Source: an uncultured Eubacteriales bacterium (GTDB lineage: Bacteria; Bacillota; Clostridia; Oscillospirales; Oscillospiraceae). Taken from it: DNA of 50,907 bases. The notes under the pieces are model-generated. The model saw only the letters and a program-made list of their open reading frames with translations. It was not told where the DNA came from and ran no database searches. The stretch lies in the NCBI GenBank assembly GCA_900546615.1, contig URDJ01000020.1, positions 1 to 50,907 of the forward strand, in the 5' to 3' direction. A program made the position numbers and the translations under genes. Each line of letters begins with the position of its first letter. Positions within the stretch are counted from its first letter, which is position 1. Shown here piece after piece: positions 36,615 through 44,710 of the stretch.

Positions 36615-38938
36615 TTTGCCTTCCCCGTCCTTCTTATCAGGTATACCTCTGAGCCGAAGTCGCCCGGAAGCCTGAGTGCCTTGTCATAGCCCGTGCCCAG
36701 AAACAGGCTGCCCAGCCTTATACCGTCCATCAGCGCCGCGCCCGAGGCGCGGTATTTTTCCGCGCTCTGCCGAAGTCCCGCCAGCTTGTCGGCCGTCCTC
36801 ATGACCGCCCCGTCGTGCCGCAGCTTCACGGGCAGCGCGTGCTTTATGAGCGCGCCGAAGTCGGATATCCGCATGAGCGGCGGCAGGCTCTCGACCTCGT
36901 ACAGCGCTGAGGTGTCCAGGCCCGCGCAGGGCAGCTTCTGGGACTCCGGCGCGGCCTGCATGAACCGCCGGAAATGTCCCGTCACCGCCTCCGAACCGTC
37001 CCGCGCCACGCAGGAGAAGCCCTCCCTCCCGTCGGGCAGCTCAAAGCGGTAAAAACGCCCGTATTGCAGGGTCATCCGGTGCTTTTTATAAAACTCCGTC
37101 TGCCTCCGCGCCTCGCGCAGCTCCGCCGGGGTCAGCTCGCGCAAATCCAGCTCCCAGCCGAGGCAGCCGAAACACGAGACCGCAAAGCGCGTCCCCATCG
37201 GCGTCCGGCGCAGCGTCTGCGCGTTCGGGCAGGCAGAGACGTGCGCGCCCATCGCCGAGAGCGGGTAGAGGTACGACAGACCCTTCTGTATGTCCAGCCG
37301 CTCCACCGCGTCCGTGTCGTCCGAGGCCCAGATCTGCGGTGAGAAACAGAGCATGCCCAGGTCGAACCTGTTCCCGCCCGAGGAACAGCTCTCGAGCAGC
37401 ACCTGCGGCCTTGCATCAAAGACCCGGTGCAGCACCTCGTAGAGGCCCAGTATATACCTGTGCATGAACTCGCCGCTCACGCCCGCGAACTGGCGGTTCA
37501 TGTCCCATTTCACATAGCTTATCTCCGCCGAGTCCAGCAGCCCGCCCACAGACTCGACTATGTAGTCGCGCACCTCCGGCCGCGTGAGGTCGAGAAGCAG
37601 CTCATTGCGCTGATAGATCGGCTAGCGCCCCGGCTCCGTTATCGCCCAGTCGGGGTGCGTCGCATAGAGACGGCTGCGCGGGTTCACCGCCTCCGGCTCC
37701 ACCCAGATGCCGAAGTCGAGGCCGAGCTTTTTCACCGCCTTCGCAAGCCCCGCGACGCCTCCCGGCAGCTTCTTTGCGTCAGGCTCGTAGTCGCCAAGGC
37801 CCGCCGTGTCGTCGTTCCTCCCCTCGAACCAGCCGTCGTCCATGACGAAAAGCTCCGCGCCTATGTCCTTCGCCCGCCGCGCGAGCGAGAGCAGGCGGCG
37901 CTCGTCAAAGTCGAACATGAAGCCCTCCCAGGCGTTCACCAGCACCGGCCGCTCCCGGTTCGCCCACACGCCGCGCACTATGCGCCGGTTCACGAACTCA
38001 TGCATCGCGCGGCTCAGGCCGCCGAAGCCTTCCGACGAAAAGCACAACACCGCCTCCGGCGTCTCAAAGCTCTCGCCCGCCCCGAGCCGCCAGTCGAAGC
38101 GCTCAGGGCAGATGCCGCCCATGACGCGCACCGAGCCGTGCGCGTCCGAGAAGACGACGCTCCTGTGCCCGCCGCTGTACACCAGATTGAAGCCCCAGAC
38201 CCGGCCTCGTTCCTCTGACGCGCCCCGCTCCGAGAGCAGGAATCCCGGATTCGCCCGGTTCGACGAAAAACCTGTGCGGCTCTCGTTCAGCAGCAGGCCC
38301 TCAACCTCGCGCTCGCAGACGTGTGCCTCGCGTATCCAGCCGCCAGTGAAGGTCGTCATCCTCAGGCCCCGCTCGCAAAGGTCAAGGCTGTAGCTCATGA
38401 GCTGTTTTAAGTTTACATAATCTCTGAGACAGCGCAGCTCCGCGCGCCGCGTGATGACGTCCTCCGCTGGATAGGTCGTATAGTACAGCCTCAGCTCCAG
38501 CCCGGCCGCCGCGTCTTGCAGCGTGACGATCAGCGTCATGTCCCCGCCGTATGCCGTGGGCAGGCCGCAGGACATTGGCACGCAGCCGTTTCTCAGTTCG
38601 TGGTTTACATAAATAAAATCAGTGGTCCACGCTCCGCCCTCTGTCACCAGCTCCACGGGCGAGGGGCGGTAGTCCCCCCTGCCCGCGCCCGACCACTCCA
38701 TGGGCAGGGTATCGAGGCAGTACGCCGTGTCAGCGCCGGGATATGGCATCGAGTCGCCGTAGGGCATGGTGCGTTTGAGCGCGAGCGCCTCGGCGTCCGT
38801 GTCGAAGACCCGCGCCCCGTAGTGCAGGTGCTCGAGCTGGCCCTGCGGCGTTACCCTGAACATATACGAGCTGTGCTCCGTCCGCAGATGGAACAGCCCC
38901 CTATCGTACGTTATAGACCTGCTGCGCGACATATTCAT
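36611..38938 (-). pseudogene. GH36 alpha-galactosidase interrupted by an in-frame TAG
   Basis: Read from ATG 38938 (AGGAGA inside the GH1 gene), the frame spans 776 codons and fits a GH36 alpha-galactosidase of normal length. The N-terminal beta domain (ITYDRGLFHLRTEHSSYMF) and the start of the barrel (AKDIGAELFVMDDGWFEGRN) are present. A TAG stands at codon 439 (37622-37624), between ITEPGR and PIYQRNELLLDL, where related enzymes continue without a break. The catalytic nucleophile (Asp about 479, VKWDMN) and the acid/base region (SDDTD, about 540) lie after the stop, so a truncated product cannot hydrolyse alpha-galactosides. No frameshift is seen. Point mutation, sequencing error or readthrough are the options. 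Confidence 0.85.
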
Positions 38939-40145
38939 CGTACATCTCCTGCGTAACTCCGCCGTTTTGTATCATCTTCGCGTAAAACTCCCCGCTGCGC
39001 TTTACCGTGCGCTCCTGCGTGTCGAAATCCACATGTACAAGTCCGAAGCGCGCCGAATTGCCCTCTATCCACTCGAAATTATCGCAGAAACACCAGTGGT
39101 AATACCGCTCGACCGGCGCGGGGCACTCCACGGCGGCCTTGACGTGCTCGTAGATGTAGCGGCTGCGAAAGGCGTCATCCAAATCGCAGGTGCCGTTCTC
39201 GGTTATGTAAACCGGAGCATGGTATTCCTTCCACATACCCGTGCAAAGTTCCGCGAGGCCGGCGGGGTAAATCTCCCAGCCGAGGTCGTTGCGCGGGGAG
39301 TTTGCCCGCACGCCGTCGGCGAGGCCGGAGCAGGTCGAGCGGGTGTAGTAGTTTATGGCGATATAGTCGTAGTACCTCCCGCGGCCGGAGGGGCCGCGCA
39401 TCATGGCGCGTGTCATCGCAGTCTGGAACAGGTATTCGGAAACTTTCGCCGCCGCGACGTGGGCCGGACTTTTGACGTCCTCGGGCGCAAACACGCGCAG
39501 GTGGTTTGCAAAGCTGACACGCGCGTCGGGCACGAGGCGGTGTATGAGCTTGTAGGTCTCGATGTGGCAGGGCGTGAGCGCCGCCATAACGTGCAGAGCC
39601 GTGGGGATGGACCTGTCCCCCGGCGGCCAGTCGCCGCTCATATAGCTGTTGACGGCGTAGACGTTTGGCTCGTTGAGGGTTATCCAGCAGTCCACATACG
39701 GCGCGAGCCTGGGCACGATGTACTCTACGTACTCGAGGAAGGCGAGCTTCGCCCCGCGCGCGAGGAAACCGCCCGAGCGCTCGAACCACAGGGGATTTGA
39801 GAAGTGCCAGAGCGTGACCATGGGCTTTATGCCGCGCTCCGACAGGTATTTGAGCTCCTCAACATAGTGCTGCACGGCGCTCTCGTCGAAGACGCCGCGC
39901 TCCGGCTCTATGCGGCTCCACTCAAGCCCGAGCCGGCAGCATTGAAGGCCCATGCCTGCCATCAGCTCCGCGTCCTCCCGCCAGCGCTCCCAGTGCATGG
40001 TCGCGACGGAGGGGTCGGAGCCGTCCTTTATATTCCCGCGCCGGTACCAGTCGTACCAGTTGTTGTTCCTGTCGCCGCCCTCGACCTGCGTCGCCGCGCT
40101 GGACGCGCCCAAAAGCATACCGCCGAGCGAAAAAACCTCTGCCAT
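38901..40145 (-). CDS. GH1 family beta-glycosidase
   Basis: A 414-residue TIM-barrel glycosidase, a little shorter than most GH1 enzymes. Acid/base Glu is in CWITLNEPNVYAVNSY and nucleophile Glu in YITENGTCDLDD; the N-terminal LLGASSAATQVEGGDRNNNW and CRLGLEWSRIEPERG are typical. GH1 members cleave beta-glucosides, beta-galactosides or their 6-phosphates; the lack of visible phosphate-binding features and the partner GPH symporter favour free sugars, but this is uncertain. AGGAGG precedes ATG 40145. It is the first gene of the operon and overlaps the GH36 gene by 38 bases. Its stop is TAG. Confidence 0.92.
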   Translation of the reverse strand: MAEVFSLGGMLLGASSAATQVEGGDRNNNWYDWYRRGNIKDGSDPSVATMHWERWREDAELMAGMGLQCCRLGLEWSRIEPERGVFDESAVQHYVEELKYLSERGIKPMVTLWHFSNPLWFERSGGFLARGAKLAFLEYVEYIVPRLAPYVDCWITLNEPNVYAVNSYMSGDWPPGDRSIPTALHVMAALTPCHIETYKLIHRLVPDARVSFANHLRVFAPEDVKSPAHVAAAKVSEYLFQTAMTRAMMRGPSGRGRYYDYIAINYYTRSTCSGLADGVRANSPRNDLGWEIYPAGLAELCTGMWKEYHAPVYITENGTCDLDDAFRSRYIYEHVKAAVECPAPVERYYHWCFCDNFEWIEGNSARFGLVHVDFDTQERTVKRSGEFYAKMIQNGGVTQEMYDEYVAQQVYNVR

Positions 40146-40254
40146 AGCGCACCTCCTGTTTTAGCCATGATAGCACATTTCGGCAGGATACAAAAGACAA
40201 ATAATAAAAACTGCGCGGCACCGCCTTCCGGGGCATTTCGCGAATCAAGGGGCA

Positions 40255-40283
40255 TTGACAGCTTTGGCCGGTAAGTTTATCAT
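40255..40283 (+). promoter_or_regulatory. Putative promoter of the LysE-type gene
   Basis: TTGACA (40255-40260), 17-bp spacer, TATCAT (40278-40283), about 30 nt before the start codon. Confidence 0.6.
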
Positions 40284-40313
40284 AATTTGCATAAAAGCTG
40301 TGGGGGTGGTGGC

Positions 40314-40910
40314 TTGAACTGGGCTGCATTTTGCTCTTACGTGGTATTGACGGCGATAACTCCGGGGCCGAACAACATTATGTCCATGTCGAACGCCGCA
40401 AAGTACGGGTTCAGGAAATCGTTCCCGTTCAATGTCGGCGTATGGCTCGGGTTTTTGATAGTGGTGGCGCTCTGCGCGGTGTTCTCTACCCTGCTGTACG
40501 AGCTGATACCATCTATTAAGCCATACATGCTGGTCCTCGGCGCAGTATACATTTTATGGCTGGCGTGGTCCATCTGGCGCGACAGGCCGCACGAGGATAA
40601 AAAGCGCGGTCTTTCCTCCACGACGACGGTGTTCGCGGGCACTGTCCTTCAATTCGTAAACGTGAAGGGCATCCTCTACGGCATGACTACGATGAGCTCC
40701 TTCGTGCTGCCCTACTACCGGGACATACCGACCATCGCGCTCTTTGCAGTCATCCTCGCGACAGCCGGCTTCCTCTGTACCCTGCTCTGGGCACTTTGCG
40801 GCTCCGTCTTTGAGAGATTTTTCAAAAACTACTCCAAGGTCGTGAACGCAGTCATGGCTCTCCTGCTGGTCTGGTGCGCCTGGACCATGGTCTCTGAGCT
40901 ATGGGCCTGA
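40314..40910 (+). CDS. LysE/RhtB-family exporter
   Basis: A 198-residue membrane protein with about six helices. I place the start at TTG 40314 (LNWAAFCSYVVL) because the G-rich GGGGGTGGTGG before it looks like the ribosome site; an in-frame TTG at 40287 would put that site inside the coding region. The motif AITPGPNNIMSMSNAAKYGF is the LysE/RhtB signature. These proteins export amino acids or related small molecules. The sequence RDRPHEDKKRG forms the central cytoplasmic loop. It stands alone between the glycoside operon and the MarR gene. Confidence 0.85.
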   Translation: MNWAAFCSYVVLTAITPGPNNIMSMSNAAKYGFRKSFPFNVGVWLGFLIVVALCAVFSTLLYELIPSIKPYMLVLGAVYILWLAWSIWRDRPHEDKKRGLSSTTTVFAGTVLQFVNVKGILYGMTTMSSFVLPYYRDIPTIALFAVILATAGFLCTLLWALCGSVFERFFKNYSKVVNAVMALLLVWCAWTMVSELWA

Positions 40911-40961
40911 GCTGAATTTTTATGCAAATTGTCTATTTTCTCCCGCCGTGCTAAGTTCTTA

Positions 40962-40990
40962 TTGCAATTTTTAGTGCATTTTGTTATAGT
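40962..40990 (+). promoter_or_regulatory. Putative promoter of the MarR gene
   Basis: TTGCAA (40962-40967), 17-bp spacer, TATAGT (40985-40990), about 60 nt before the start. A short inverted repeat TGGCA-N6-TGCCA at 41002-41017 just downstream could be a regulator site, but it is short and does not match the operator-like repeat at 41627. Confidence 0.6.
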
Positions 40991-41051
40991 AAACCTGCAT
41001 TTGGCAGTTCTTTGCCAGAAAAGTTTACAGCAATTGCAGGAGTTTTGAACT

Positions 41052-41504
41052 ATGGAGAAAAGTATCGCGGAAGAAATACGCAAATTTAACAGGTTTTACA
41101 TGTCAACTATCAGTGTGTTTGATTCTCATTCGGTGCATCCTGAGCTTTCAAGCATGGAATGCCGCATCCTGTATGAGATTGAGGAAGGCAAAGACATAGC
41201 GGCCAAGGAAATTGCGGATATTATGCATCTCGATCGCGGATACCTGAGCCGGACTCTCACGAGGCTCGAAAAGCTCGGCTGCATCGTCCGTGACGAATCC
41301 GGCATTGACAGGCGCTGCAAGCACCTTCGCCTCACGGACAAGGGCCGCGCCGATCTCGAACTCTCCATAGAAAACGCCAACGACAACACCCAATACCAGT
41401 TCGGCTACCTCTCCAAGGACCAGTTGAAACAAGTCGTTGGAGCAATGCAGTTCATACAGTCTGTCGTCCTTTCAAACAAATGCAACCCTGCAGACCAGTC
41501 CTGA
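41052..41504 (+). CDS. MarR-family transcriptional regulator
   Basis: A 150-residue winged-helix repressor. Dimer helices lie at both ends (EEIRKFNRFYMSTISVF; KDQLKQVVGAMQFIQSVVLS). The DNA-binding part reads LSSMECRILYEIEEGKDIAA, KEIADIMHLDRGYLSRTLTR and LEKLGCIVRDESGIDRRCKH (wing), then LRLTDKGRADL, the usual MarR order. It is followed by a strong terminator, and then by the eight-gene operon whose promoter carries a perfect MarR-style inverted repeat. It is therefore the likely regulator of that operon; the ligand is unknown. Confidence 0.88.
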   Translation: MEKSIAEEIRKFNRFYMSTISVFDSHSVHPELSSMECRILYEIEEGKDIAAKEIADIMHLDRGYLSRTLTRLEKLGCIVRDESGIDRRCKHLRLTDKGRADLELSIENANDNTQYQFGYLSKDQLKQVVGAMQFIQSVVLSNKCNPADQS

Positions 41505-41524
41505 TGATTACATATGGACCTCCG

Positions 41525-41553
41525 GCGCCCCCCTTCTGGGGGGCGTTTTTTTG
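41525..41553 (+). terminator. Terminator of the MarR gene
   Basis: Stem GCGCCCCCC/GGGGGGCG with a TTCT loop followed by a run of seven T. Confidence 0.92.
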
Positions 41554-41626
41554 TTAGTTTTGTTAATTATTATAATTCTCGCCAATTAAAATCTATAATC
41601 CTAATAAATTCTGCAAATCAATGCAC

Positions 41627-41663
41627 AATATTAGTTGACAAAAGCAACTAATATTGCTATCCT
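41627..41663 (+). promoter_or_regulatory. Promoter and operator of the eight-gene amino-sugar-like operon
   Basis: TTGACA (41635-41640), 17-bp spacer, TATCCT (41658-41663). A perfect 11-bp inverted repeat AATATTAGTTG (41627-41637) with its complement at 41645-41655 and a 7-nt centre covers the -35 box and most of the spacer. A TTAGTTG-N-CAACTAA palindrome is the shape bound by many MarR dimers, and a MarR gene lies just upstream, so repression by that protein is likely. Confidence 0.75.
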
Positions 41664-41704
41664 GTCTGCATACTTCAAATACATTTTTCAGGAGGGGTAG
41701 TTGT

Positions 41705-42613
41705 ATGCAGGAGTATGTCATAACAAAACAGGATTTTGCCAAGTGGTGCTCCATCCCGGTAGACGAGCTGGAGAACATGCCCGGCAAAAAGATGGACATA
41801 CATATCCACGACGAGAAGAAGGACGTTTTTCTCGAGGCAGCCGACATGATGGCAGACGAGGTCATTGCGAACAATCTGGCCGGCAAACCCACAAGATGGG
41901 TGCTGGCCACCGGTCCGAACGAGCAGTTTGACAGATTCATCGAGCGCGTCAACACCGAGCGCATAAGCCTCAAAAACGTATATGTATTCACGATGGACGC
42001 TCCGCTCGACTGGGAGGGCAGGCTCTACCCCGAGACCAACTTCCGCTTCAACGTCAAGAGGAAGATGGAAAAGTGGTTCTATGAGCCGGTTGATGAGGAG
42101 CTGAGGATCCCCGAGGACCACCGCTTCTATCCCGACCCCTTCGACCCCGACCGCATCGACAACAAGATCGACGAGCTGGGCGGCATTGACACCGTGTTCG
42201 GCGGCGTCGGCTGCAAGGGCCTCGTAGCTGCCTGCGAAAACCCCAGGAGCCGCTACTTCCGCATAACCGTCGATGAGTACGCCAAGTCGAAGACCCGCGT
42301 CGTATGGTCCAACGACGACACGACCGTCGCCTATGCCGAGCGCAGCTTCGGCGGCTGCTACGACGCCCTGCCGCCCATGATGGTCACCATCGGCATGAAG
42401 TCCATGCTTCAGGCCAAGAGAGCGGTATTCATGATCACCACCGGTTCCTGGAAGCAGACCGTCATCCGCGTCTGCCTGTTCAGCGAACCCACCGTCGAGT
42501 ATCCGGTCACCCTCTTCCCCGCCTACGTGCCCGAGTGCATCATCTGCTGCGACAGGAAGACTGCCGACCACACGATCTCCCACAACCCGTATCAGAAAGA
42601 CCTTTTCTGGTGA
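41705..42613 (+). CDS. NagB-fold protein with altered active site
   Basis: A 302-residue protein; AGGAGGGG precedes ATG 41705. Its order of segments follows glucosamine-6-phosphate deaminase: WVLATGPNEQFDRFI (sugar-phosphate loop), VYVFTMDAPLDWEG (the TFNMDEY strand), then GGVGCKGLVAACENP where NagB has GGVGNDGHIAFNEP, then VTIGMKSMLQAKRAVFMITT. The catalytic Asp and His of the DGH motif are replaced (K and L, residues about 169-171), so classical deamination of glucosamine 6-phosphate is doubtful. It may isomerise or bind another sugar phosphate. First gene of the operon; a PfkB kinase follows after 5 bp. Confidence 0.75.
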   Translation: MQEYVITKQDFAKWCSIPVDELENMPGKKMDIHIHDEKKDVFLEAADMMADEVIANNLAGKPTRWVLATGPNEQFDRFIERVNTERISLKNVYVFTMDAPLDWEGRLYPETNFRFNVKRKMEKWFYEPVDEELRIPEDHRFYPDPFDPDRIDNKIDELGGIDTVFGGVGCKGLVAACENPRSRYFRITVDEYAKSKTRVVWSNDDTTVAYAERSFGGCYDALPPMMVTIGMKSMLQAKRAVFMITTGSWKQTVIRVCLFSEPTVEYPVTLFPAYVPECIICCDRKTADHTISHNPYQKDLFW

Positions 42614-42618
42614 TAAGG

Positions 42619-43569
42619 ATGGCAGACAGCAATGTAAAGGTCGTCGTGCTCTATACGCACAACGTGAGCCGCGCCATCAGGGTACATGAGCTGCCGCGCC
42701 CCGGCGAGACCGTTCGCTCCATCGGTTACAGCGAGGGTATCGACGGCGCAAAGGGCACAGACGTTGCCGTCGCGCTCGGCAGGCTCGGCATCCCTACAGC
42801 GCTCGTCGCCCACGTCCGGCGCGGCGACTGGCTCGCTCAGGGCCACGAGATACTCTCCGCCGCCGGCGTTGACGACAGCTCGATCAGCGATTACTTCGAC
42901 CCATCCTACTCCCGCGGCGCAATGTTCATAGACGACCACGGCAACAACATGATAGTCCTGAGCAGCGGCAAACAGCAGTTCCCCAGGGAGCTTATGGAGA
43001 CCGCCCTCGACAAATTCCCCGGCGCGGAATACTGCGTCACCGGCCATGAGCTGGGCGAGGAAGGCGTCAGAGACGCCGTGCTGGCTGCCCACAGCCGCGG
43101 CCTGAAGGTCCTGCTCAACCCCTCCCCTGTGCCGGATTCCATACCGGATTTTTGGAACAAGGTTGACATAATCATACTAAATGAGCACGAGCTGATGCGT
43201 CTGCTCGCCGACGACGGGGCGCTGGACTCCGACGAAAAGGCAGGCGACTCGCTCATACGCTTTACCGAACTGAGCGGCTGCCGTGCTGTTGTACTGACGC
43301 TTGGCGAGAAGGGCTACATGCTTTACAACGGCAGTTCGATAGCTTTTGGCTGCGGCACGCGTGTCGAGAATGTCATTGACACCAGCGGGGCCGGCGACGG
43401 CTTCCTGGCCGCCATGACAGCAGCTCTGGTGAAGGGCATGTCCCTTGCAGACGCCTGCGGCTGGGCCAACAGGTACTCCTCAATAGGCATACAGCGTGAG
43501 GGCACCATCACCTGCTACCCCCTGCTCGACGAGGCCGAAGCCGTTGCGGGTCCGCTTGGCAGGCGGTGA
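42619..43569 (+). CDS. PfkB-family carbohydrate kinase
   Basis: A 316-residue ribokinase-fold kinase. ATG 42619 with GGTGA at -10 is chosen; the open frame upstream lies inside the NagB-like gene. N-terminal strands TVRSIGYSEGIDGAKGTDVA then VALGRLG correspond to the GGKGANVA substrate signature. The C-terminal signature NVIDTSGAGDGFLAAMTAAL (about residues 250-270) holds the catalytic Asp and anion hole. The family includes fructoselysine 6-kinase FrlD, fructokinase, ribokinase and tagatose-6-phosphate kinase. Beside an SIS deglycase-like gene and a frl-like importer, a fructosamine or keto-sugar kinase role is plausible, not shown. Confidence 0.85.
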   Translation: MADSNVKVVVLYTHNVSRAIRVHELPRPGETVRSIGYSEGIDGAKGTDVAVALGRLGIPTALVAHVRRGDWLAQGHEILSAAGVDDSSISDYFDPSYSRGAMFIDDHGNNMIVLSSGKQQFPRELMETALDKFPGAEYCVTGHELGEEGVRDAVLAAHSRGLKVLLNPSPVPDSIPDFWNKVDIIILNEHELMRLLADDGALDSDEKAGDSLIRFTELSGCRAVVLTLGEKGYMLYNGSSIAFGCGTRVENVIDTSGAGDGFLAAMTAALVKGMSLADACGWANRYSSIGIQREGTITCYPLLDEAEAVAGPLGRR

Positions 43570-43573
43570 GAGC

Positions 43574-44704
43574 ATGAAAAGCGACATGCATTCCGTCATG
43601 CTCGACCATATCGCCGAGGAACCGGGTCTCATACTCGGTCTGCTTGAGCACAGGCAGGCGGTTACTGCGGATTTTTGCCGTATTTTCCTTGAAAACAACA
43701 TAAAGCGCGTATATTTCAGCGGTTCCGGCTCCCCTGCCAACGCCTGCGAGGTATTGCGCTATTTCTGCGAGCGCATACTGAAGGTCGAGGCCAGCTGCAT
43801 CGTGCCAACTGTCTTCAACCGTCATCTGGACTTCGACCTGCGTGATTGGCGACCGGAGGAGATACTGCTCATCTGCCCCGCCGAGAGTGGGCGCACTAAG
43901 GGCACCGTCATTGCCGCGCATCACGCAGCCGGGCTGGGGATACACACTGCCTGCTGCGCCTTTGACACCACCGGCGTACTCGGCCGCATCTGCGATGTGG
44001 CTATCAAAAAAACCTCGGGGCAGGAGATAGCGCTCCCGTCCACTAAGGGACACATAATGGGCATTGCCATCTTCCTGCTGTGCATAATAGAGGCGGCTCA
44101 CGCGCTCGGAAGACTCGGTGACGTGGAGTACGACGGCTGCATCGAAAGCTTCAGGAGAGCGGCTGCGTCAATGGACAGCGCAATGGCAAGCGCCTCCGAC
44201 TGGTTCCTGAGGTTTCAGGACGAGATAATGGACAGCGGAAGCTGCTGGTTCATTGGCTACGGCGCTAACTGCGGCACGGCCAGGGAATGTGCGCTGAAGT
44301 TCCTCGAATGCACGAAGCGTCCCGCCTTCGGCTATGAGCTGGAGGAGTTTATGCACGGCCCTCTGGCAGCGGTCAGGAGCACGGACATGCTGTTCTTCCT
44401 CTGTGCCGAGGAGGGTGAGGAACTCGACCGGATGCTCGAGCTCGCGCGCTTTTGCCGGCGCATCACGCCGCGCTGTGTCACAATAGGCAAAGCCCATGCG
44501 AACAGCTGCCCAGATATGCAGCTCGCTTTCGACTTCACCGGCAGCGAACTCACAAGCGTCCTCGAGCTGCTCGTGCCGATGCAGGTGCTCGCCTACCACA
44601 CGGCGGATTGCCTCGGCTATGACCTGACAGTACACAGCAAGCACTCGGCGGGCAGGGCCATGGGACTTAGCTTCCCCAATGATCACACTTTTTCGGAGAT
44701 TTGA
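43574..44704 (+). CDS. SIS-domain sugar isomerase/deglycase-like protein (first)
   Basis: A 376-residue protein with two SIS domains, as in the isomerase half of GlmS, AgaS and fructoselysine-6-phosphate deglycase FrlB. GGTGAG precedes ATG 43574, 4 bp after the kinase stop. First SIS: VYFSGSGSPANACEVLRYF, ILLICPAESGRTKGTVIAAH and the helix STKGHIMGIAIFLLCIIEAA. Second SIS: CWFIGYGANCGTARECALKF, LECTKRPAFGYELEEFMHGP and the typical MLFFLCAEEGEELDRML. These bind keto- or aldo-sugar phosphates and break or make a C-N bond or isomerise. Paired with the kinase it could remove an amine from a phosphorylated Amadori sugar. Confidence 0.8.
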   Translation: MKSDMHSVMLDHIAEEPGLILGLLEHRQAVTADFCRIFLENNIKRVYFSGSGSPANACEVLRYFCERILKVEASCIVPTVFNRHLDFDLRDWRPEEILLICPAESGRTKGTVIAAHHAAGLGIHTACCAFDTTGVLGRICDVAIKKTSGQEIALPSTKGHIMGIAIFLLCIIEAAHALGRLGDVEYDGCIESFRRAAASMDSAMASASDWFLRFQDEIMDSGSCWFIGYGANCGTARECALKFLECTKRPAFGYELEEFMHGPLAAVRSTDMLFFLCAEEGEELDRMLELARFCRRITPRCVTIGKAHANSCPDMQLAFDFTGSELTSVLELLVPMQVLAYHTADCLGYDLTVHSKHSAGRAMGLSFPNDHTFSEI

Positions 44705-44710
44705 GTTTCA

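Noticed and set aside
41705..42613. Calling the gene nagB
   Set aside because: The DGH catalytic motif is replaced, so the symbol would imply a reaction that the sequence does not support.
42304..42618. Upstream extension of the PfkB kinase frame into the NagB-like gene
   Set aside because: The frame is open by chance; the extension has no kinase similarity and a usable ribosome site stands before ATG 42619.
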